Shown piece by piece: positions 49,451-57,698 of a stretch of 64,000 nucleotides of DNA. Position 1 is the stretch's first letter. Every line of letters begins with the position of its first letter. The notes beneath the pieces were generated by a model. That model searched no databases and was not told the DNA's origin. It was given only the letters and a program-made list of their open reading frames with translations. The translations under genes and the position numbers were made by a program. The DNA lies in NCBI RefSeq assembly GCF_014133895.1, contig NC_050732.1, forward strand, positions 310,001 through 374,000, written 5' to 3'. The stretch is from Torulaspora globosa. Lineage: Eukaryota; Ascomycota; Saccharomycetes; Saccharomycetales; Saccharomycetaceae.

Positions 49451-52400
49451 CTACACTTCAGCAAGCCTCCCGCGACCTCTGATAAAGTTGATCGCCTCTT
49501 GACGGTCAACTTCAACCACCGTAGATATTTTGTTTTGATATTTCACTTGAAAGAACTTATCTGCTACCTGTAGCATATCAGTCCTGAAGGTCGTGCAGAT
49601 AAATTGGGCCTTCGATGATAAGGTCTTTATTATATTTGCAACAGCTGCCCGGTACTGCTTGTCAAGGGCCGCATCTATCTCGTCGAACAAATAAAATGGT
49701 GCTGGATCCACCATTTGGATGGCTAGGATCAAAGCTACGGCGCACACGGTTTTCTGTCCACCAGAGAGCTGCTCAACATGAAGCTGCTCATTCTTCTTGG
49801 AATTGAAAGAAACCGAAATCGAGACACCTGTGTATACTGAGCTAGTTTGAGAATCTTCATCGCTTGCTTCCATGTCAATATCACGGTCTGCGGAATCATC
49901 ATCATTAGCAGAGTTCGATTCGCGGTGGATGATCAATTTAGCCTTACCTCTTGGAACTAATTGCTCGAATACGGCGCTGAAGTTTTCAGAGACTTTTTTG
50001 AACGTTGCATCAACAGCTGCAACTTTTTGCTGCTTTAACTTTATGATCAGATTTTGAATAGAAAGCTTAGAGTCTTCGAGTTCCTTGGCACGATCTTCTA
50101 AATCTACTCTTTTATCATGAAACTTCTTGAAGTTTTCGAAAGCATTTTTATTGACATTTTTCAAACCCGACATGTTTTCACTAACATCGTTCAAGCGACT
50201 AAGAAGCTCTTCACTTGATAAACTGCTAAATCTGTTCAGTGTGTCTTCAGCTAGTAACCCAACTTCTCTAATTTTCAGTTGAAGCTCCTCACGCCTAGAA
50301 ATGAGTGTCGTCTTTTTTACCATAGCCTTTTCGGCATCCTTTTGGAAGGACTGCAATTTCTTCAGTAATGAAGCCTGTTGGCTGTTAGCTTTCTCCAAAT
50401 GTCTCTGATTAGTTGCTCTCTCTTCCCGGAGGGAGTCCAGCTCAGATTGCAGACGCGCTATCTCTTTAGCGGTCTGTGCTTTTTCACTCTGCAGGGCGTT
50501 TCTCTCATCAATCATCATCTGCAGGTCGTTCTTCAGTTCTCTAACTATAGGATCACCCCCACGGCGCATCTTAGTCTCCAGCTCTGATCTCTGAGGGAGC
50601 AATTTGGCGTTCAATTCTGCTGACAACGAATCCCTTTGTGTTGTAATACCGTGCAATGCCTCAGTGGTTGTGTTGAGTTTAGCTTGTACTTCCCGAAGGC
50701 TGGACTCCAACGTCTGCAGTTCCATCTGCTTTTGTGGAGAAATTTGGTTCTCGAACGTTGAGGCCAAGTCCTGACTATAAGACTGTATTTTCTCTTGAGC
50801 AGCTTTAATGTTAATATTGGCCTTTTCAAATTTAGCCGCCAGCGATTTGAGCGTATCCTCTAAAAACAGTTTCTCACTTCTTTTGTTATTCAATTTTGCA
50901 CGGAACCCTTCTACATTGGTCAGAATAGTTTCTCTTTTCTGAGTGGCTTGCCTAATCGAACCATTCAACGCATCGATTTCTGCGTCAACCGAGTGAAGCT
51001 TTTCTCTAATCTGATCGAGTTCTTTGCACGTTCGTTTGTGCTGGGTCCTGGCGGTTTTCAGTTCGGCCAATGAATCTAACCTTGTCCTCTTGTGATAATC
51101 ATGATATCCACCAGTCAACAGGCCTCTCTTATCGGCCCTATCACCATCCAAGGTTATCGCATCGAGTTTATAGCTTTTGGCGATTTTGGCCCCGGTTGAT
51201 AGATCCCGAACGACAATGGTTTTACCAAATACATTCTTGACAGCGCTTTCAAATTGGGCATCGAACTTGATCTTTTTGATCAGTGGCGTGCAAGAAGCCT
51301 GAGTGTTGGGGGGATAACTTATATTTGGATCATTAAAAATTCGGTTCAATGGCATGAAAGTTACTCTTCCACCGCGCATACGATAGAGCTCCTTCATAAT
51401 GACGGATGCTGTTTCATCGGTGTCAACCACGATATGAAAAAGTGAGTTACCGCCAACAACTTCTGCACACAACTTATACTTGTCACTAACCTTTATCAGC
51501 TCTCCCAGAGTACCAAAGACAGAGTCCTCAGGCAACTTCAGTTTATCTGCTATCTCTTTAACGCTGGCAATACCACTAGCGAGACTGCGTGCCATAGTTT
51601 CATTCACATTCCTTTCAGAGTTCTTGACTGCGTCCAGTAGCGTTTCTGAGATGGTTTGCAATTTTTGCTCCGATCTCCAAAGTTCTTTTCGCTCATCAAG
51701 CTTTTCGGCGTATCTAGTCTTGCAATTTTTTAGCTCTCTATCGATGTCATCCAATTCTGCCAGTACTCCTGGTCCTCGTACCGAATCTTCCAGCTCCTGA
51801 ATCTCTTCATCGATTATACCTATGTTTTTAATAGATATTTCACGCTCTTCGGAAACCTGGTCCCTTGATTGCTCCAATTTTCGAAGGCTTTGCTCTAAGT
51901 TATGCTGCTCTTCCTCGATCCATTGATTTCTCTCTTCCCTCGTCTTGAAATGGGCATACTTTCCTTTCATAAGCAGTAATTCTCTTTGTTTCTCCTGTAG
52001 CTCTGCTAGTTGCACTTTGTAAAGAATTTCATCTTTGCTGAGGGCTTCGAACCTAGGATTAATAGTGGATAACTGAGCCTGTTTGGACTCAATGGCTTTA
52101 TTTATGATATTCAGATTATTCTCATCCACGACAGTTTGTTCATCATAACTATCGATTTGTCTCTTTAGGTCTTTAATTTTCACAGTTAAACTGGCAAGCT
52201 CATTTGACAGTTCATTATCCTTGGCCTTAACCTCTGTCAACTCGGCCGTTTCTTTAATCTTTATCAAGGATTCCAAGTCTCGCAACTTCTTACTAGTCTC
52301 TGCAACCATTTCTTCTCGCTTATCCAACTCTTTGATATATTCACGCGAGGACTGCAGTGTATCACCATACTCGTCATCCATCTTTTCAATCTGGTTAATC

Positions 52401-53122
52401 ACATCATTAAGCTCACGGTCATACAATGTAAACTGGAAAACTTTCCGATTGCGCTCTAAACTATTGAACTTCTCCAGTTCTTTTTTCTCCTCTTCCATTT
52501 CGTCCAATTTCTCATTCAACTCCTTCATCTCGGCTGCTATCTGAGACCTCTTCTGCTCAGTCTGTTCCATCTTCTTCAAAGAGGCATGCAATTTCACCTC
52601 GAAGGATTTAGCCCCAACGACATCTTCGAGCAATTGTAACCTCTCTTTGTCTTTTGCATTGGTCAGTGCGATTATACGACCCTGAGGTACAATGTTATAT
52701 GGATTGCTCATCGAAAACCCTGCGCTTTCAAGCATTCGGACCACGTCCCCCTTGGTAACGTTTCTATCATTCAGCTGATAATCATCTTTCTTCAAACCAA
52801 CTGTCCTTCTAACCAGAATCTCGTCATCTGGCCTAGCTGCTACTCCTGAAGGTAACATGATCCGATGGTCCGGATCATGGAACACTATCTCTACCGAGGC
52901 ACTCATAACAGAGCCGGAGCCTTGGTGAATAAGGCCTTGCCTTTCTTCTCTTTTCAAATTAGAGTAGTCATCACTTAAGACAAACCGAATAGCAGCAAAG
53001 AAGTTGGACTTACCTGACCCATTGGAACCTATTACAATATTATGGTGTGGCGAAAAGTCATCGATGATCGTCTCGTTACGATAGGTTTTGAAACCCTTGA
53101 TAACCACCCGTTTAATATGCAT
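49451..53122 (-). CDS. SMC3: Cohesin ATPase subunit (Smc3)
   Basis: 1223 residues, close to S. cerevisiae (about 1230). Walker A GSNGSGKS (32-39), ABC signature LSGGQ near 1113 and Walker B FDEIDAALD near 1144 form the ATPase head. Two long coiled coils flank the hinge at about 520-680. The tandem lysines K111-K112 in VGLKKDDY match the pair acetylated by Eco1 to lock cohesion. Smc3 forms the cohesin ring with Smc1, Scc1 and Scc3. An exact MCB lies 95 bp upstream of the start, consistent with G1/S expression. Confidence 0.98.
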   Translation of the reverse strand: MHIKRVVIKGFKTYRNETIIDDFSPHHNIVIGSNGSGKSNFFAAIRFVLSDDYSNLKREERQGLIHQGSGSVMSASVEIVFHDPDHRIMLPSGVAARPDDEILVRRTVGLKKDDYQLNDRNVTKGDVVRMLESAGFSMSNPYNIVPQGRIIALTNAKDKERLQLLEDVVGAKSFEVKLHASLKKMEQTEQKRSQIAAEMKELNEKLDEMEEEKKELEKFNSLERNRKVFQFTLYDRELNDVINQIEKMDDEYGDTLQSSREYIKELDKREEMVAETSKKLRDLESLIKIKETAELTEVKAKDNELSNELASLTVKIKDLKRQIDSYDEQTVVDENNLNIINKAIESKQAQLSTINPRFEALSKDEILYKVQLAELQEKQRELLLMKGKYAHFKTREERNQWIEEEQHNLEQSLRKLEQSRDQVSEEREISIKNIGIIDEEIQELEDSVRGPGVLAELDDIDRELKNCKTRYAEKLDERKELWRSEQKLQTISETLLDAVKNSERNVNETMARSLASGIASVKEIADKLKLPEDSVFGTLGELIKVSDKYKLCAEVVGGNSLFHIVVDTDETASVIMKELYRMRGGRVTFMPLNRIFNDPNISYPPNTQASCTPLIKKIKFDAQFESAVKNVFGKTIVVRDLSTGAKIAKSYKLDAITLDGDRADKRGLLTGGYHDYHKRTRLDSLAELKTARTQHKRTCKELDQIREKLHSVDAEIDALNGSIRQATQKRETILTNVEGFRAKLNNKRSEKLFLEDTLKSLAAKFEKANINIKAAQEKIQSYSQDLASTFENQISPQKQMELQTLESSLREVQAKLNTTTEALHGITTQRDSLSAELNAKLLPQRSELETKMRRGGDPIVRELKNDLQMMIDERNALQSEKAQTAKEIARLQSELDSLREERATNQRHLEKANSQQASLLKKLQSFQKDAEKAMVKKTTLISRREELQLKIREVGLLAEDTLNRFSSLSSEELLSRLNDVSENMSGLKNVNKNAFENFKKFHDKRVDLEDRAKELEDSKLSIQNLIIKLKQQKVAAVDATFKKVSENFSAVFEQLVPRGKAKLIIHRESNSANDDDSADRDIDMEASDEDSQTSSVYTGVSISVSFNSKKNEQLHVEQLSGGQKTVCAVALILAIQMVDPAPFYLFDEIDAALDKQYRAAVANIIKTLSSKAQFICTTFRTDMLQVADKFFQVKYQNKISTVVEVDRQEAINFIRGRGRLAEV

Positions 53123-53575
53123 GAACGGTTCGATTCGGTGCTTATAGGCTGTCTTCAGACGTTTCGAGGTTGTTGTTGATGAAGACTACTTTAAACATAC
53201 ACGGCGCTGCTAGTTGACGCGTCGCGTCTCATAGCTCGATCTTGATAACTATAAACGATAGGCGTACAGATTGACTACAAGAAAGTCACCGGTTCGAAAC
53301 TTGGTGGCAGCCCGCTTCACTGCTCTTGCGTGCTCAACACGTCTACTTGGAGATCACGGTGATCCCACTGTCATCTGTACCAGGAACGATTGCCCTCTAC
53401 CCTGGCACAGCCTGGACGTTTCGTACGAGCTCGAGACCGCAGTAACTTATCGAAAACTGTAAATTAAGTGCTTTTCGATTAATTTGCGTATGACGTTGAA
53501 TGGTAGCGCCGCTCTCCAGTATGAGGCTCCAAAAGTGGACCAAGGTCGATCACTACTGCTCTTGTAGTAAAAAAA
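53123..53575. other. Intergenic region SMC3/tRNA-Leu
   Basis: 453 bp. It holds the SMC3 promoter with an MCB at 53217-53222, a GGTTCGAAAC word (53291-53300) that partly resembles a B box, and a copy of the 12-bp word TGGTAGCGCCGC (53502-53513). No protein gene is recognised. Confidence 0.5.
53217..53222. promoter_or_regulatory. MCB element of SMC3
   Basis: ACGCGT, exact, followed after a 1-bp gap by a second CGCG core, 95 bp before the SMC3 ATG. MBF (Mbp1-Swi6) uses this word for G1/S genes. Confidence 0.6.
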
Positions 53576-53703
53576 TGGTTGCTAAGAGATTCGAACTCTT
53601 GCATCTTACGATACCTGAGAATTCCGAGGTGCGCAGTTTTGCTGCGCACAAGAATCGAACCGACTCTTGAATCAGGCGCCTTAGACCGCTCGGCCAAACA
53701 ACC
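53576..53703 (-). tRNA. tL(CAA): tRNA-Leu (CAA) with a 46-nt intron
   Basis: 128-nt gene; removal of 53620-53665 leaves 82 nt, as for S. cerevisiae tRNA-Leu(CAA). The exons are nearly identical to that tRNA: GGTTGTTTGGCCGAGCGGTC at the start, a long variable arm and GAGTTCGAATCTC as T arm. The anticodon is CAA, with the intron starting after the next base (CAAG). A T7 terminator follows on the minus strand (53569-53575). The intron must be removed by the SEN endonuclease and Trl1, the latter encoded at 17.9-20.4 kb. Confidence 0.96.
53620..53665 (-). other. Intron of tRNA-Leu (CAA)
   Basis: 46 nt (about 32 nt in S. cerevisiae). It holds TTCTTG, which pairs with the anticodon region CAAGA as in other pre-tRNAs, a perfect 8-bp hairpin GTGCGCAG-CAAAA-CTGCGCAC, and the word GGTTCGATTCT, which differs from the TFIIIC B-box consensus at only one base. 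Confidence 0.85.
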
Positions 53704-53847
53704 ATACTAATTTGTGAAAGTGATTGCAGAATATCCGATATAAAAAAGAAGTGAAAATCACGCCATCACTATAACCATGATGGATGCAATAGTAATCTGC
53801 TAATCTATCAGTTAAAATAGACGAATGTAATTTCTATGGAATCGATA

Positions 53848-55110
53848 TTAATGGCTGATGTTGGCCCATTGTAACACGTAGATCGCCGCAGAGACCACAA
53901 CGATACTAACGGGTAAACTCAACACGGCATAACCCCAGAACAAAATGCTTGCCATTTCAGCTTCGAAAAACTCATTGATTTGAGTAATTTGAGTCAACTG
54001 AATTGCTGGAGGCGAAACCGTAAGTAGGAACCCAACAACAAGGAAGATAGGGTCATCCAAGATGCTAACGTTAATGTACTTGACTGCCACAGCGATGATC
54101 GGGAGCAGAAAACAGGATGGCAAAATCATACGACCAACAATGGACCCAATGACTAACTTTTTATGCTTGTGCGTCTTTCTGAACGTATCGTCTGAAGGGA
54201 ACAGGTTGGAGCCGAGGACAATGATGATCAAAGGAATCGACACGGAACCCAGCTGGGCGACAGCCTCGGAGAAAGTATTGTTGACAAACCCATCCTTTTG
54301 GAAGAATTCATGCTGCACAGGTGGAATGGAGGCCACTATCACGGAGACGATCATGGCATAAAGAGGCGGATTCAAGTAACTTCTAAACCCATTGATCAAA
54401 TAGACAGTTTTAGACCACGTTTTGGACCAGAAAGAGTTGGAGCTAACGAGACTAGTGTCAATTTCCGAGACCATAGTCGATTCGGCCTCGTCTTCGCCAA
54501 ATCTGCCACTCTCCATATGCGCGGCCAGTTGCGATGGTGGCATGTTTTCAGGATTCTCACCAGACCAGCGCAGCAAAACGTTGTAGCCCCAACTCCACCT
54601 CAGCATCTGTCCAATCTGTTGAAATATCAACAGGTACAGGATACCTCTCGACGCCACATTGTCCCTGCTGTCGTTGGGGATCTGGTCCCAGGTCAACCCA
54701 GGCAGCGTATAAGCCAAAGAAAGCGTCAATGAAACCGGCAGCGAGTTACTGTTACCAAAAATCGAGTTGGCCACCACAAAATTCGTTTCGTCTGTATCCA
54801 GCTGCAGAAACCTAGCCATTATTTTACCCGAGAGGTACGACACACCGGTGCTCACCGCAAAGAAAAGCGGGATGACCGAGATCTCCAGTATCTTGGCCAT
54901 CGACAACGACCTCGCAAGCTTGCTGAAGATCAGACATGGCGTAAACAGATCAACATTAATCGCTGAAATCACCTTCTGAGCACTTTTCGGAAGTAGGCCG
55001 GCGTACGCACTCCAGAAACCCACTACCGCGATAATAACAACTTGTAAGACTGATTCAAAGACCAGATAGGCCAAATGATTGAATGAAAAAGTTTCAGTAA
55101 CCTCACTCAT
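53848..55110 (-). CDS. ZSP1: Auxin-efflux-carrier family membrane protein (Zsp1, YBR287W)
   Basis: 420 residues (S. cerevisiae about 427). Two hydrophobic bundles of about five segments each flank a hydrophilic loop (about 200-245). The N-terminus (FSFNHLAYLVFESVLQVV) and the GNSNSLPVSLTLSLAYTLPGL block are very close to YBR287W as I remember it. The family (AEC, PF03547) transports small molecules, and in yeast the protein is linked to the ER and zinc sensitivity. The true substrate is unknown. In S. cerevisiae it is on chromosome II next to APE3; here it sits between SMC3 and JEM1. Confidence 0.9.
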   Translation of the reverse strand: MSEVTETFSFNHLAYLVFESVLQVVIIAVVGFWSAYAGLLPKSAQKVISAINVDLFTPCLIFSKLARSLSMAKILEISVIPLFFAVSTGVSYLSGKIMARFLQLDTDETNFVVANSIFGNSNSLPVSLTLSLAYTLPGLTWDQIPNDSRDNVASRGILYLLIFQQIGQMLRWSWGYNVLLRWSGENPENMPPSQLAAHMESGRFGEDEAESTMVSEIDTSLVSSNSFWSKTWSKTVYLINGFRSYLNPPLYAMIVSVIVASIPPVQHEFFQKDGFVNNTFSEAVAQLGSVSIPLIIIVLGSNLFPSDDTFRKTHKHKKLVIGSIVGRMILPSCFLLPIIAVAVKYINVSILDDPIFLVVGFLLTVSPPAIQLTQITQINEFFEAEMASILFWGYAVLSLPVSIVVVSAAIYVLQWANISH

Positions 55111-55761
55111 GAAACAATATTACAATCTGTTACAATCTCCTGAAGTTGATTGGTAAAGATAAAAAAAAAAGAGTCTATTAGTAGCAGAAATGAAACGCAG
55201 TTACTAGCAGTTTTTCAAGATGTCGTGGGTTTTTAGAGCGAGAAAGATTGATAGAAACTATTTGAATTATATATATGGTTTCCTTCCTGCCAAGCCTGTC
55301 TCATTGCTTCACCTGAGTATTATTTTTTTGCCTTCGCTATGCCGAATTAGATAAGAAGATTCAGATTTCCTTTTTTTTTCTGTGGCTCAGCTACAAGCCC
55401 TAATTTCCTAGCGCCCAGCCCTAATTTTCTGGAAGTGTCCGAACCATGGAAATATCGGACACATAAAAGTTGTCCGGTAAAAACCGGCGTCGTCGGACGA
55501 TTCTTGTTTGGTAGCGCCGCGCATCTGCATTTTAGAGCTGCCAGTGGGCTATCACGTCTGAGGCCTGGTTGTCTATACTTCCGATGTGTGTCTGGAGGAC
55601 CAATGTGGGCTTTGGCGATTGAAATTGATGCTGTTTCGTTATGATGGTGGTTACGTTGTTGGTCGCGCTGTAGGGTTTGATCATGTTTAACGCTAGTATG
55701 AAGCAGTTGGGATGCTAACTTTGTTGATCTTTTGAAATGGCCCATTGATGCTGCTCTAATA
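55111..55761. other. Divergent intergenic region ZSP1/JEM1
   Basis: About 650 bp with several ordered elements: two Tbf1-type AGCCCTAA boxes 21 bp apart (55396-55403, 55417-55424), an 8-bp inverted repeat (55435-55442 with 55455-55462), a smaller hairpin CCGGT-AAAA-ACCGG (55474-55487) and a copy of TGGTAGCGCCGC (55509-55520). No gene is recognised, though a small RNA gene cannot be excluded. Confidence 0.5.
55396..55424 (+). promoter_or_regulatory. Pair of Tbf1-type boxes
   Basis: AGCCCTAA at 55396-55403 and 55417-55424 match the Tbf1 consensus ARCCCTAA, in the same direction and two helical turns apart. Tbf1 is a general regulatory factor used at snoRNA genes in S. cerevisiae and at ribosomal-protein genes in other yeasts. 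Confidence 0.5.
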
Positions 55762-57618
55762 ATGCTGTATGTGCTTTACTTCGGTTTCTGCTTGCTGGCA
55801 TCGGTGGCTTTAGGTGAAAGCTGCGATTTGAAGCGGTTGGAATCGCTGTCAGGGACACTCAAATATGATGCCACGTCTCTGAATCAGTACCAGAAAATCA
55901 TAGCTCAATTGGATAGATGTACGACTGATCAAGATGGTGAGGATATCCAGAAAGGCGTATTACTCCGCCGACTGTACTACCGTTCGGGAATCATCCAGCT
56001 TTCTCTTAACCAAGGGCTGAACGCCATTGAATCGTTCGAGCACGCTGTGGACGGCGACGATTCGTTCAGCGATCTGGCCAGGAGCAGGCTAAGAAAGTTG
56101 TATGTGGAGTTTGGAATGTGGGATAGAATCGATAGCTCCGATGACACTCGTCGCGCTTTTATGGATCTCGAGCGTTCAGCGCGGTCTAGATGGGCAGCTA
56201 GCCATGATCACTCACTGATCGATGGGGATCTACATAAGTTGTTGGAAATATCTCCTTCTTGTCTCAAAACCAGGTCGCTCCTTTTGGAGACACTGTTTCA
56301 CAGGTTGGCTGGAAGCTTAGACGTTTTAATTGGCCATGAAATCATAAGAAATTATGAACGCTTGCTCGAGACTCATGGTTCCAGATTTACATTAGACAAG
56401 AGACTGCATATCTACCACTCATTGGCAATTATTCAAGCTTTCATATTGAACACCGAGCCAACCCATCTCAGGAAATGCCTCGCTCTAGATATGGATTACG
56501 AGCCCTGCAGAAGATTGGCTCTTCTCAACAACAAACTCAGTAAGATCAATCCATCTCGATCGGAGGTACTGGATCCGGATGTCTACGGGTTCGGAAACAA
56601 CGCTTTCGATTGGCATAAGCTGGTGTCCTTCTACCTTAAAGACCAAACACCGTGGATACGAGTTGCACGACGTTACAAGAACAACTATGAACTGATTTTG
56701 GCGGAAGTTGCAAATGCAATCGAGCAATTGCTGCCGCGTGGCATTGTCACAGGGAGACCTAATGCGACCGATTTTACGAAGTTTATTGACATGGCTCTTT
56801 GTCAAGCTGCCTCGGAAAGCGCTACCGACAGGGTTTCAGCTCAACCGTTTTGCAAGCTAGCTATGAAGGAAATTCTTCCAAAGGAAACAATAGAACAGTT
56901 GCACAAATCCGCCAAGAAAGATGGTCTGGATCTCGAGCGCATCCTGACAGAAACGTGGCAATCCTATCCACATTTGGCCATCTATATGATCCAATTTATC
57001 CTTGATTCGCGAAAAGGCGTCTCTAGTGTAGTCGAAGACAAGCTCTATCACTTTTTCCAGCATCAAGGCTTAAGCAAGTCTTCCAAAAGATTAATTCAGA
57101 GCCTGTATCATAAGCTCAGTAGTATGATAAGAATCAGGAGACAGAAACAGCAGCAACGTCAAGGACAGCACCAGCGTCAACGCCAACAGCAGCAACAGCA
57201 ATGGTTCTACAATCAACAACAGCAACATCAGCGCCAAGAGCATACTGTGCCGCCTAATGGTCCTCGAACTGATCGAGATTATTATAAGATATTGGGGATA
57301 CCGGAGAGTGCAAGTTCGAAACAAATTCGAAAAGCTTACCTAGACTTCACGAAGAAATACCACCCAGACAAGCAAGGACAGCTGTCTGAGGAGGAAGAGA
57401 ACAAAGTCCACGAGAAAATGTCACAGATTAACGAAGCTTACGAGACACTTTATGATGATCAGAAGCGAAGAGAATACGATCAAGCGAGAAGTACTTTCAG
57501 AAGCGGATCAACGAATCAACACATGTTTAGACAAGGCAGTCCCAGAGGTGGCACTTCAAAATTTGGCAGCAATTTTGCGATGAACTTCAAGCCCAATTTT
57601 AAATTTAATTTTGGTTGA
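55762..57618 (+). CDS. JEM1: ER-lumenal J-protein (Jem1)
   Basis: The first ATG of the frame is at 55762 (MLYVLYFGFCLLASVALGES), a signal peptide, giving 618 residues (S. cerevisiae about 645). A helical repeat region spans about 20-440. A glutamine/arginine-rich linker lies at about 460-495. A J domain follows (from about 503) with the HPD motif at 534-536. Jem1 stimulates the Hsp70 Kar2 in the ER and is needed for nuclear fusion in mating and for ER-associated degradation. It is YJL073W in S. cerevisiae and converges on APE3. Confidence 0.94.
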   Translation: MLYVLYFGFCLLASVALGESCDLKRLESLSGTLKYDATSLNQYQKIIAQLDRCTTDQDGEDIQKGVLLRRLYYRSGIIQLSLNQGLNAIESFEHAVDGDDSFSDLARSRLRKLYVEFGMWDRIDSSDDTRRAFMDLERSARSRWAASHDHSLIDGDLHKLLEISPSCLKTRSLLLETLFHRLAGSLDVLIGHEIIRNYERLLETHGSRFTLDKRLHIYHSLAIIQAFILNTEPTHLRKCLALDMDYEPCRRLALLNNKLSKINPSRSEVLDPDVYGFGNNAFDWHKLVSFYLKDQTPWIRVARRYKNNYELILAEVANAIEQLLPRGIVTGRPNATDFTKFIDMALCQAASESATDRVSAQPFCKLAMKEILPKETIEQLHKSAKKDGLDLERILTETWQSYPHLAIYMIQFILDSRKGVSSVVEDKLYHFFQHQGLSKSSKRLIQSLYHKLSSMIRIRRQKQQQRQGQHQRQRQQQQQQWFYNQQQQHQRQEHTVPPNGPRTDRDYYKILGIPESASSKQIRKAYLDFTKKYHPDKQGQLSEEEENKVHEKMSQINEAYETLYDDQKRREYDQARSTFRSGSTNQHMFRQGSPRGGTSKFGSNFAMNFKPNFKFNFG

Positions 57619-57698
57619 ATATAAAACAAAAGTAACGAAAGTATAGAATGTGAACTGCTTTTAAAGTTGGGCAGTAAAGCGTCCGCCTTAGGTCTCTA

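Noticed and set aside
53291..53300. GGTTCGAAAC as a B box of another tRNA
   Set aside because: Only 9 of 11 consensus positions, no A box or cloverleaf upstream and no T-run terminator nearby.
55713..55719. TGCTAAC before JEM1 as an intron branch point
   Set aside because: No fitting 5' splice site at a plausible distance upstream; the ATG at 55762 with a signal peptide explains the start without an intron.
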